DNA of 24,366 nucleotides from DASUKM01 sp036278735 (GTDB taxonomy: Bacteria > Acidobacteriota > Vicinamibacteria > Vicinamibacterales > 2-12-FULL-66-21), in the NCBI GenBank assembly GCA_036278735.1, contig DASUKM010000007.1:1-24366 (forward strand). Direction: 5' to 3'. Position 1 is the stretch's first letter, and each line of letters begins with the position of its first letter. The notes below the pieces were generated by a model. It was not told where the DNA came from and did no database searches. It saw only the letters and a list, made by a program, of their open reading frames with translations. Below are positions 1-6,660 of this stretch, piece after piece. The position numbers and the translations under genes are program-made.

Positions 1-151
1 GAGAACCCGAGAACCCGAGAACCCGAGAACCCGAGAACCCGAGAACCCGAGAACCCGAGAACCCGAGAACCCGAGAACCCGAGAACCCGAGAACCTGAGA
101 ACCCGAGCACCCGAGCACCCGAGCACCCGAGAACCCGAGAACCCGAGCACC
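1..151. repeat. GAGAACCC octamer tandem array, truncated by the window edge
   Basis: Eighteen full 8-bp units run from base 1 to 144, and a partial unit leads into the GTG at 152. Most units are GAGAACCC. The unit at 89-96 is GAGAACCT, and those at 105-128 are GAGCACCC, as is the truncated last one. The array is in phase at base 1, so it probably continues upstream. Variants cluster near the gene, as expected if the distal part is younger or being homogenised. The frame of the following gene is open through the array, but there is no start codon in it. Confidence 0.95.
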
Positions 152-808
152 GTGCCCCGCCGTAATCCCGCGCGTATCTTCCTGTTGTCCCCGGCGAACT
201 GCGGCGGGCAGCGCGCCCGGATGGTGATGTCCCCCACCGCGCGGTTCGAGCTGGCCGTGCGGCTGCGAAACGGGAGCGGCGTGGCGCTCGGGGAGGTCTT
301 CGCGTTCGTCAGCGGTTTGTACTTCCGCGGCAAGCTCGCCTACGCGCTGACGTTTGCGCGCCCCCCCGAGCCGGATGACGCGATCGTCGGCAGCGGCGCG
401 CTGGTGATCACCCCGAGCGCGGGGCTGCGACCGGTCGAAACGCCGGTGACGATCGACGCGCTGCGGTCGTTTGCGGCGGTGGACATTGCGGCCGCCGACG
501 CGCGCTACCGCGAGCCGCTCCTCGCGAGCGCGCGGACGCTCGATCGCGAGCTGGGGCAGGCGTGCGACGTCGTGCTGCTGGGCAGCATCGCCTCCACGAA
601 GTACGTCGAGGTGCTGAAGGAGGTGTTCGGGGAGCGGCTGCTGTTTCCGACCGATTTCGTCGGCCGCGGCGACATGAGCCGGGGCGGCTTGCTCTTGCGC
701 TGCGCGCGCGCGGGCCAGGAGCTGCCGTACGCCCCCGTGGCCGGCGCGGTCCGGCACGGCAAGCGCCCGCCGAAGCTCGCGCCGCTTCCGCGGGACCGTC
801 AGGGCTGA
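152..808 (+). CDS. Uncharacterised conserved protein, 218 aa
   Basis: No function recognised. The protein is soluble-looking, with no signal peptide or membrane segment. Visible landmarks are an N-terminal RIFLLSPANCGG stretch, a central segment with FVSGLYFRGKLAYA, a GSIASTKYVEVL segment, and a C-terminal GRGDMSRGGLLLRC followed by GAVRHGKRPPKL. From memory, proteins with the same RIFLLSPA start and MSRGGLLLR end occur in other Acidobacteriota, so the GTG at 152 is kept as start. No Shine-Dalgarno is visible because the octamer array abuts the start. The next in-frame start (ATG at 221) would cut into the conserved N-terminus. The TGA stop lies inside a small hairpin (802-814). Confidence 0.75.
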   Translation: MPRRNPARIFLLSPANCGGQRARMVMSPTARFELAVRLRNGSGVALGEVFAFVSGLYFRGKLAYALTFARPPEPDDAIVGSGALVITPSAGLRPVETPVTIDALRSFAAVDIAAADARYREPLLASARTLDRELGQACDVVLLGSIASTKYVEVLKEVFGERLLFPTDFVGRGDMSRGGLLLRCARAGQELPYAPVAGAVRHGKRPPKLAPLPRDRQG

Positions 809-814
809 AAGCCC
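802..814. terminator. Small hairpin overlapping the stop codon
   Basis: Arms GGGCT (802-806) and AGCCC (810-814) enclose loop GAA, and the TGA stop of the upstream gene is inside. There is no U-tract. With the preceding GTCAG it resembles a degenerate member of the hairpin family at 9093-9113 and 15301-15321. Confidence 0.3.
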
Positions 815-828
815 CGCACCCCGCCCTG

Positions 829-837
829 TGTTCTAAT
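829..837 (+). promoter_or_regulatory. Putative extended -10 promoter for the YfiR operon
   Basis: TG-T-TCTAAT matches an extended -10 element in otherwise GC-rich DNA, about 45 nt before the GTG at 882. No convincing -35 box is seen. It is the only AT-rich hexamer in the 73-nt gap. Confidence 0.35.
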
Positions 838-881
838 GTCGAGACGGGCTGCCCACGCGCGGCCCCTCTTTCCCACTCCAG

Positions 882-1424
882 GTGCAATCAGGGCCTCTCG
901 CTCCGCTTCGCCGACTCCTCGTCGCGCTCGTGGCGCTCGCGATCGCGCATGCATCGCCTGCCGCCGTCGGCCCGACCGAGTACGAGGTCAAGGCGGCCTT
1001 TCTCTTCAACTTCATCAGCTTCACCGACTGGCCGCCCTCGGCGTTCGCCACGCCGTCGAGCCCGATTCACATCTGCGTCGTGGCACACGACCCGTTCGGA
1101 TCGGGCCTCGAACGGATGATTGCCGGCGAGCGCGTCGGCCAGCATCCCCTCACGCTGCAGCATCCGGAGGCGCCGGCCGATCTCGCCGATTGCCAGGTGC
1201 TGTTCGTGCCGGCGGCGGTGTCGCCAACGTCCCTGTTGCGGACCACCGGACGCCGCCCCGTTTTGACGGTGGGGGAATCCGACGCCTTCTGGCGCGGCGG
1301 GGGCATCGTGAACTTCGTGCTCGAGCGCGGACGCGTGCGCTTCGACGTCAACGAAACGGCCGCGGAACAACGCGGACTGCGCTTGAACGCCAAGGTGCTT
1401 CGCGTCGCGAGAAGGGTCATTTAG
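882..1424 (+). CDS. YfiR-like (DUF4154) periplasmic protein
   Basis: A 180-aa protein with an N-terminal signal peptide (two Arg then LLVALVALAIA, small residues at about 25-28). The mature protein has the YfiR/DUF4154 signature: EYEVKAAFLFNFISFTDWP near residues 33-51, a central CQVLFVPA strand, LTVGESDAFWRGGGIVNFVLE, and a C-terminal FDVNETAAEQRGLRLNAKVL. In Pseudomonas, YfiR is a periplasmic repressor of the membrane diguanylate cyclase YfiN. Here it sits 3 nt before a TonB-dependent receptor and then a hybrid histidine kinase, so it may hold the kinase sensor in check. The family's redox-active cysteines are not evident, with only one Cys in the mature part. Start is GTG with a poor Shine-Dalgarno, chosen because it gives a complete signal peptide. 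Confidence 0.88.
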   Translation: MQSGPLAPLRRLLVALVALAIAHASPAAVGPTEYEVKAAFLFNFISFTDWPPSAFATPSSPIHICVVAHDPFGSGLERMIAGERVGQHPLTLQHPEAPADLADCQVLFVPAAVSPTSLLRTTGRRPVLTVGESDAFWRGGGIVNFVLERGRVRFDVNETAAEQRGLRLNAKVLRVARRVI

Positions 1425-1427
1425 CGC

Positions 1428-3443
1428 ATGCGTACCGCCAGCCTGACCCGCTCGCTCTTCGTCGCCGGCCTGCTGGTGGCCGGCGCGGCCGCGCCGGTGC
1501 GTGCAGCGGCGCCGGCCCAGCCCACCGACGAGCAGTTGAAGCGCCTCAGCCTCGAAGAACTGGGCAACATCGTCGTCACTTCCGTGACCAAGCAGCCGGA
1601 AGCGGTCTGGGCCACGCCCGCCGCCATCTACGTCCTGACGCACGACGACATCGTCCGCTCCGGCGCGACGTCGCTGCCGGAAGTGCTCCGGCTCGTGCCC
1701 GGCGTGCAGGTGTCGCGCCTCGACGCCGACCACTGGGCGGTGGGCGTCCGCGGCTTCGCGAATCAGTTCTCGCAATCGCTGCTCGTGCTCATCGACGGGC
1801 GCAGCGTCTACACGCCGCTGTTTGCGGGCGTGTACTGGTCGGTGCAGGACATCGTGCTCGAGGACGTCGATCGGATCGAGGTGATTCGCGGACCGGGCGG
1901 CACGATTTGGGGGAGCAACGCCGTCAACGGCGTGATCAACGTGATCACGAAGAGCGCGAAAGACACGCACGGCGTGCTGGCAAAGGTCTCGGCCGGCAGC
2001 CTGGATCACGCGATCGGCGTGTTCCGGTATGGCGGCAGCCGTGGAGACGAAGACGCGCTCGACTATCGCGTGTCGGGCAAATTCGCCCAGCGCGGCGGGC
2101 TGGAGCATCCGGGCTACGACGCGTTCGACCGGTGGCATCTCGGGCAGATCGATGCGCGGCTCGACTGGAAGTCGCAGCGGCGCGATGCCGTCACTGTCGA
2201 TGCACGCTGGTACACGGGGACGGAGGGGAAGCTCGTCGGCATCGGCAGCTACTCGCCTCCGGTGCAGACCACGATCGACGGGCCGGAGGACGTCTCGGGC
2301 GGCCACATTCGCGCGCTGTGGCGCCGCGCGCTGGGGCCGGACCGCACCCTGCAGACGCAGGTCTACTACGATCGGACGAATCGCCACGGCGTGCAGCTCG
2401 GCGAACTGCGCGACACGTACGACGCGGACTTCCTGGCGCATTTCGCCCTGCCAGGCAAGCAGACGCTCGAATGGGGCGCCGGCGCCCGCTGGAGCCCGAG
2501 CACGTTTCTCCAGACGATCCCGACCGCCGATTTCGACCCGCATCACGACACGGATCGGCTGTTCAGCCTCTTCGGACAGGACGCGATCGCATTCGGGCCG
2601 CGGATGACGTTGACCGCCGGCTCGAAGTTCGAGCACAACGACTATACGGGGTGGGAGACGCAGCCGAGCGCCCGGCTGCTCTGGAGGCCGACGGCGTTTC
2701 AGTCGGCGTGGGTCGCGGCCAGCCGCGCCGTGCGCATTCCGTCGCGGATCGATCGCGACCTGTCGCTGACCGGCTTCGTCTCTGACGGCGCCGTGCCGAC
2801 GTTTCTTCGCATCGTCGGCACCCGAACGTTCGACGCCGAACGCCTCGTCGCGTACGAAGCCGGCTACCGGCGGCTCCTGAGCGATCGTCTGTACGTCGAC
2901 GTCGGCGTGTTTCACGACCGGTATCGCGGCTTGGAGGGGATCGGCAACCTGTCGATCTTCCCCGAAGCGGATCCGGCGCCGGCGCACCTGCTGATCGAGG
3001 TGCCGTACGTGAATGCCATCGACGGCACGGCGGACGGGTTCGAAGTGGCGCCGAGCTGGACGCCCGCCCGATGGTGGGCCATCAAGGCGGGCTACTCGTA
3101 CCTGCGGCTGCACCTGCACAACGTGCCGGGCGTCGAGGAGACGGCGAGCGTCGCGGCGGAGGCGGGCTCCTCTCCGCAACACCAGCTGTTCCTGCAGTCG
3201 AGCATCACGGCCGCCCGCTTCGATCTGGAGCAGACGGTCCGCACGGCGAGCGCGCTGGCCGGCCAGCACGTGCCCGCGTACGGCACTGTCGATCTGCGCG
3301 CCGGCTGGCAGGTGCAACCGTCGCTCAGCCTGGCGCTGACGGGCCAGAATCTGCTCGGCGGCGATCACGTCGAGTTCTCGAGCAGCGCCGGACTCGTCGC
3401 CATCGGCCCGAGCGTCCTGGCGACCGTGACATGGAGGCGATGA
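1428..3443 (+). CDS. TonB-dependent outer-membrane receptor
   Basis: A 671-aa protein with a signal peptide (about 1-26) and a short conserved leader (LKRLSLEELGNIVVTSVTK). The plug domain spans about 45-180, with YVLTHDDIVRSGATSLPEVLR, LLVLIDGRSVYTP, DRIEVIRGPGGTIWGSNAVNG and VINVITK. The rest is a beta-barrel ending in VTWRR, the aromatic-poor but typical terminal strand. This plug type is the one commonly found beside YfiR and hybrid kinases. It probably either imports a ligand or acts as the outer-membrane sensor of the module; the substrate cannot be told from sequence. ATG follows the yfiR-like stop by 3 nt, with a GAAGGG sequence upstream. Its end overlaps the next gene's start region, indicating translational coupling. 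Confidence 0.93.
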   Translation: MRTASLTRSLFVAGLLVAGAAAPVRAAAPAQPTDEQLKRLSLEELGNIVVTSVTKQPEAVWATPAAIYVLTHDDIVRSGATSLPEVLRLVPGVQVSRLDADHWAVGVRGFANQFSQSLLVLIDGRSVYTPLFAGVYWSVQDIVLEDVDRIEVIRGPGGTIWGSNAVNGVINVITKSAKDTHGVLAKVSAGSLDHAIGVFRYGGSRGDEDALDYRVSGKFAQRGGLEHPGYDAFDRWHLGQIDARLDWKSQRRDAVTVDARWYTGTEGKLVGIGSYSPPVQTTIDGPEDVSGGHIRALWRRALGPDRTLQTQVYYDRTNRHGVQLGELRDTYDADFLAHFALPGKQTLEWGAGARWSPSTFLQTIPTADFDPHHDTDRLFSLFGQDAIAFGPRMTLTAGSKFEHNDYTGWETQPSARLLWRPTAFQSAWVAASRAVRIPSRIDRDLSLTGFVSDGAVPTFLRIVGTRTFDAERLVAYEAGYRRLLSDRLYVDVGVFHDRYRGLEGIGNLSIFPEADPAPAHLLIEVPYVNAIDGTADGFEVAPSWTPARWWAIKAGYSYLRLHLHNVPGVEETASVAAEAGSSPQHQLFLQSSITAARFDLEQTVRTASALAGQHVPAYGTVDLRAGWQVQPSLSLALTGQNLLGGDHVEFSSSAGLVAIGPSVLATVTWRR

Positions 3444-5329
3444 AGAAGGTGCGGCGCTTCAGGGATCAACCGCTCGCGCGAAAGGCGATCGTGCTCGGCC
3501 TTCTGCCGACGCTCGCCGTGCTGCTGGTGGTGACCGCCGCCTACATCACCGACGCGTACGTGGAGGGGCGGCGAGCGCTCGATTCGGATCTGCGGACGCA
3601 GGCGGCCGTCATCGCCGAAAGCGCGAACGCGGCGCTGGGGTTCGATCAGCCGCAGGTCGCACGCGATCTCGTCCGCGCGCTGCACGCGAGACCGGACGTC
3701 GACGCCGTGTGCGTCTACGACGCGGCCGGCCAACTGTTCGCGTCGTACGAACGGCAGACGGGGTACTGCGGCTCGGACAGGGCGCACGGGCCTGCGGCCG
3801 CCACACGGCGCCCCGTGGCCACACAGCGCGTCGACATCGGATCGCGCGTGGCGGGAACCGTCGAGGTCGTCGGCAATCTCGACGCCGTGCACGCCCTCCT
3901 CGGCACACAACTCGTCGTCGCCGCGACGGCCGCGGCCGCCGCGCTCCTGCTCGCCCTGCTCATGACGGGGCGGCTGCAGCGGTTCGTCGTCGATCCCATC
4001 CTCGCGCTGGCGTCGACGGCCGACGCCATTTCGACGACCGGCGACTACGCCATCCGGGCGGAGAAGCGTACCGAAGACGAGGTCGGACGCCTCGTGGACT
4101 CTTTCAACGGCATGCTCGGCCGGATCGAGCGCCAGAACGACGACCTCAAACGCGAGGTCGACGATCGCACGCGCGCCGAGCAGGCCCGCGCCGTGGCGCT
4201 CGAGCGCGAGCGGGAAGCCAGCCGCCTCAAAGACGAGTTCCTCGCCGCCGTCTCGCACGAGCTGCGCACGCCCCTCAACGCGATTCTCGGCTGGGTGCAG
4301 ATCCTGAACGCCCGGCCGCCGACCCCCGAGACGCTCGAGAAGGCGCTCCCCAGCCTGTCCCGCAACGCCGCGGCCCAGGCGCGCGTCGTCAGCGATCTGG
4401 TCGACGTCTCGCGCATGATTACCGGCAAGCTGTCGTTCCGGCGCGACACTGTCGACGTCCGCACCGTCGTCGAGCGGGCGGTGGACGTCGTCGGCGGCGC
4501 GGCGGATGCGCGCGCCGTCGCGCTCGACATCCACGTGCCCGACGAGTCGTGCCTGATTTCCGGCGATGCCGACCGCGTGCAGCAGATTCTGTGGAATCTG
4601 CTCTCGAATGCGATCAAGTTCACGCCGTCCGGCGGACAGGTCACGCTGCGGCTCACGACGACCGACGCGGAACACGTCGTGACGGTGAGCGACACGGGTT
4701 CGGGCATTCCGCTCGATTTCCTGCCGCACGTCTTCGAGCGGTTCCGGCAGGCCGACGGATCCGCCACGCGACAGCACGGCGGGCTCGGCCTGGGACTCGC
4801 GATCGTCAAGGAACTCGTCGAGCTGCACGGCGGCACCGTCGACGCGGCCAGCGAGGGTCCCGGCCGCGGCGCGACGTTCGTGGCGCGCTTCCCGCGGCTC
4901 GACGCCGTCCGGCGGACGCTGGAAGAGGCGGACACGAGCTTGCCGCCGCTCAATGGCGTGCGCGTGCTCGCGGTCGACGACAACCCCGACGCGCTCGACA
5001 TCCTCGTCGCCGCGCTGACGGGCGCCGGCGCCTCCGTCAAGGTGGCCACGACCGGCGACGATGCCGTGCGGATCTGGGAGGCGGAGCCGTGCGACGTGCT
5101 CGTCTGCGATCTCGCGATGCCCGGCATGGACGGCCTGGAGGTGCTCGAGGCGATCCGCCGGCACGACGCTGCGCACGGGCGGTCGACCGCCGCCGTCGCG
5201 CTGACGGCGCACGCCTCCCAAGACGACCGCACGCGCAGCCGCCGTGCGGGCTTCCAGGCCCACGTGGCCAAACCCTACACGGTCGCGGATCTGCTCTACG
5301 CGGTGGCGCTGGTCTCGCAGCGCGTCTAG
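3431..5329 (+). CDS. Hybrid sensor histidine kinase with CHASE8-like periplasmic domain
   Basis: About 632 aa. TM1 is at about 19-39. A periplasmic segment at about 40-155 contains LRTQAAVIAESANAALGF and PDVDAVCVYDAAGQLFASY, resembling CHASE8, the sensor of YfiN-type cyclases. TM2 is at about 156-180, HAMP at 181-235, and HisKA contains SHELRTP with phospho-acceptor H276. The HATPase has its N box (NLLSNAIKF), DTGSGI and GGLGLGLAIVKELV. A C-terminal receiver (about 510-630) has VDDN, phospho-acceptor D560 in CDLAMPG, and KPY. Output is by phosphotransfer; no DNA-binding or GGDEF domain is present. ATG 3431 overlaps the receptor stop; ATG 3440, preceded by GGAGG at only 2 nt, is an alternative. 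With YfiR and the receptor it spans all envelope layers. Confidence 0.93.
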   Translation: MEAMKKVRRFRDQPLARKAIVLGLLPTLAVLLVVTAAYITDAYVEGRRALDSDLRTQAAVIAESANAALGFDQPQVARDLVRALHARPDVDAVCVYDAAGQLFASYERQTGYCGSDRAHGPAAATRRPVATQRVDIGSRVAGTVEVVGNLDAVHALLGTQLVVAATAAAAALLLALLMTGRLQRFVVDPILALASTADAISTTGDYAIRAEKRTEDEVGRLVDSFNGMLGRIERQNDDLKREVDDRTRAEQARAVALEREREASRLKDEFLAAVSHELRTPLNAILGWVQILNARPPTPETLEKALPSLSRNAAAQARVVSDLVDVSRMITGKLSFRRDTVDVRTVVERAVDVVGGAADARAVALDIHVPDESCLISGDADRVQQILWNLLSNAIKFTPSGGQVTLRLTTTDAEHVVTVSDTGSGIPLDFLPHVFERFRQADGSATRQHGGLGLGLAIVKELVELHGGTVDAASEGPGRGATFVARFPRLDAVRRTLEEADTSLPPLNGVRVLAVDDNPDALDILVAALTGAGASVKVATTGDDAVRIWEAEPCDVLVCDLAMPGMDGLEVLEAIRRHDAAHGRSTAAVALTAHASQDDRTRSRRAGFQAHVAKPYTVADLLYAVALVSQRV

Positions 5330-5333
5330 CGAC

Positions 5334-5410
5334 GCCAGTTACCAGTTACCAGTTGCCAGTTGCCAGTTGCCAGTTGCCAGTTGCCAGTTGCCAGTTACCA
5401 GTTACCAGTG
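5334..5410. repeat. Heptad array, NCCAGTT x 11
   Basis: Eleven uninterrupted 7-bp units of GCCAGTT or ACCAGTT start 4 nt after the kinase stop. ACCAGTT units flank a central run of GCCAGTT, so the array is roughly symmetric; the last unit ends in G. It is the inverted partner of the array at 5473-5570. Confidence 0.97.
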
Positions 5411-5472
5411 TCGCGCTAGATCGCTTGCTGCGCAGGTTGGCCGCTCTGCGTGTTTGGAACCCTGAACCTGCA

Positions 5473-5570
<98 letters not shown>

Positions 5571-5581
5571 GTCGCGGCGAT

Positions 5582-5610
5582 GGAATGCCGGACCGCGCGT
5601 CCGGCACTCC
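5582..5610 (-). terminator. Hairpin downstream of the PEGA gene
   Basis: Arms TGCCGGAC (5586-5593) and GTCCGGCA (5599-5606) pair perfectly around a 5-nt loop, and GGA/TCC extends the stem past one mismatch. It lies 14 nt beyond the minus-strand stop codon. There is no U-tract, so intrinsic termination is uncertain; it may instead stabilise the 3' end. Confidence 0.45.
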
Positions 5611-5623
5611 ACGTCGCGAGCGC

Positions 5624-6424
5624 TTACTGCTGATAGGGCTGCATCGCCGCCATCTCGGCGTGATACGTGATCGTCTCGCCGGCCGGCACGTCGACGTCGA
5701 AGGCGATCGGCGCATAGCCTGCCGCCTGGATCTCGATGTGGTGCGGGCCCGCTTCCAGGTTCATGTGCTGGAAGATCCCGTCGAAGTCGTCGACGATCCC
5801 GACGTAGTAGCCGTCGGCGAACACCTGGGCGTCGCGCGGCGCATCCTTGATCCGGACCCCGCCGTAGAAGTGCCCGGGGATCGGATTGAAGTAGCCGTCA
5901 GGCGCCGCATAGGCGTAGGGATCGTACCCGTAGCCATAGGCGGGCCCGTAATACACGCGCGCCCGGAACGTCGGCCGGTAGATGTACGGCCGGTACGGCA
6001 CGACGTTGAGGATGCGCGGCCGCACGATGCGCGGAACGATCCGTGGCACGATGACCGTGCGGTTGTAGCGGCGATTACCGTAGCCGCGGTTGGCGTACGC
6101 GCCGTGATTGTCGCCACGGTTCGTGTAGGCGCGATTGCCGTCGCGACGGTTGTCGTAGCCGCGATTCGCGTAGCCGCGGTTCGAATTGCCGCGGTTGTAC
6201 GCCGGCGCGTTGTCGCGCCGGGCGTCGGAGCGCCGCGGCGGCGGAGTCGTCCGCGGGACCGCCCGTCCGGTGATCGCGCCCCGCGCGGGCGCCTGCGCAT
6301 GCTGCTCGGCATGTCCACGATCGTGCGCCCGCTGACGCCCCTGGTCGGCCGCATGGGCTGGAACCGCCGCCAGTGCGAAGACGGCGGCGAACGCTGCAAT
6401 GGGGATGAGCCTGCTGGGTTTCAT
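5624..6424 (-). CDS. PEGA-domain protein with NRGY-type pentad repeats
   Basis: A 266-aa exported protein with a signal peptide (1-25, ending AVPAHA). A basic His/Gln/Arg-rich linker follows, then a low-complexity block at about 77-121 in which N-R-(G/R) recurs every 5 residues. A Pro/Ile/Arg segment and a Tyr/Pro/Gly-rich region come next. The C-terminal PEGA domain (about 195-262) contains YGGVRIKDAPRDAQVFADGYYVG and HHIEIQAAGYAP. PEGA domains are small beta-folds of surface or envelope proteins; their ligand is generally unknown. The start at 6424 is preferred over the longer reading from 6463 because it has GGAG 6 nt upstream and begins the signal peptide. It is transcribed alone, divergently from the NamZ fusion. 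Confidence 0.85.
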   Translation of the reverse strand: MKPSRLIPIAAFAAVFALAAVPAHAADQGRQRAHDRGHAEQHAQAPARGAITGRAVPRTTPPPRRSDARRDNAPAYNRGNSNRGYANRGYDNRRDGNRAYTNRGDNHGAYANRGYGNRRYNRTVIVPRIVPRIVRPRILNVVPYRPYIYRPTFRARVYYGPAYGYGYDPYAYAAPDGYFNPIPGHFYGGVRIKDAPRDAQVFADGYYVGIVDDFDGIFQHMNLEAGPHHIEIQAAGYAPIAFDVDVPAGETITYHAEMAAMQPYQQ

Positions 6425-6510
6425 GTTGGTCTCCGGCCCCTTACAAGGCAACGACCCTGCCATCTTCGATCGACAAAACAGGCCGTAAACTCACCGGTCT
6501 GCCGGCTACA

Positions 6511-6526
6511 GTCCACTTTTGTGGAC
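6511..6526. promoter_or_regulatory. 16-bp palindrome, possible operator
   Basis: GTCCACTTTTGTGGAC is a perfect dyad with 6-bp arms and a T4 centre, in the 236-nt divergent gap between the PEGA and NamZ-fusion genes. Its position and symmetry suit a dimeric regulator. A small RNA hairpin or a transposon scar are alternatives. Confidence 0.4.
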
Positions 6527-6542
6527 ACTCACAGCAGACAGC

Positions 6543-6617
6543 CAGCTCCAGCCGCCAGCTTCCAGCCGCCAGCTTCCAGCTCTAGAGGAAGAAGGGCTTC
6601 CTTTTGAGCTGGCAGCT
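6543..6617 (+). repeat. CAGCTTC heptads plus dispersed core element, copy 1
   Basis: Six CAGC-type units of about 7 bp (6543-6582) precede a core at 6586-6612 with internal GGAAG/CTTCC arms, followed by inverse words GAGCTGG and CAGCT. The core is nearly identical to the reverse complement of 23405-23432, with one 1-nt indel and one substitution. It lies upstream of and in the same sense as the NamZ-fusion gene. Confidence 0.85.
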
Positions 6618-6644
6618 AGCGTCTGTAGCTTCCGAGCCGAGACG

Positions 6645-6650
6645 TATAAT
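6645..6650 (+). promoter_or_regulatory. Consensus -10 box close to the NamZ-fusion start
   Basis: TATAAT lies 10 nt before the ATG at 6661. Transcription would begin within a few nt of the start codon, giving a leaderless or near-leaderless mRNA. This fits the absence of a Shine-Dalgarno sequence. No good -35 hexamer is seen 16-18 nt upstream. Confidence 0.5.
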
Positions 6651-6660
6651 CCAGCCCATC

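Noticed and set aside
888..3368. Long minus-strand open frame (826 codons) opposite the YfiR and TonB genes
   Set aside because: Arg/Ala/Gly-rich composition with no domain. It is a shadow of third-position GC bias opposite two genes with clear families.
3365..5263. Long minus-strand open frame opposite the hybrid kinase
   Set aside because: Same GC-bias shadow; the plus strand has complete HisKA, HATPase and receiver motifs.
3431..5329. YfiN-type diguanylate cyclase in the YfiR operon
   Set aside because: The CHASE8-like and HAMP parts suggested it, but the output is HisKA-HATPase-receiver, with no GGDEF motif. The only GGDEF protein is the separate gene at 9140-10333.
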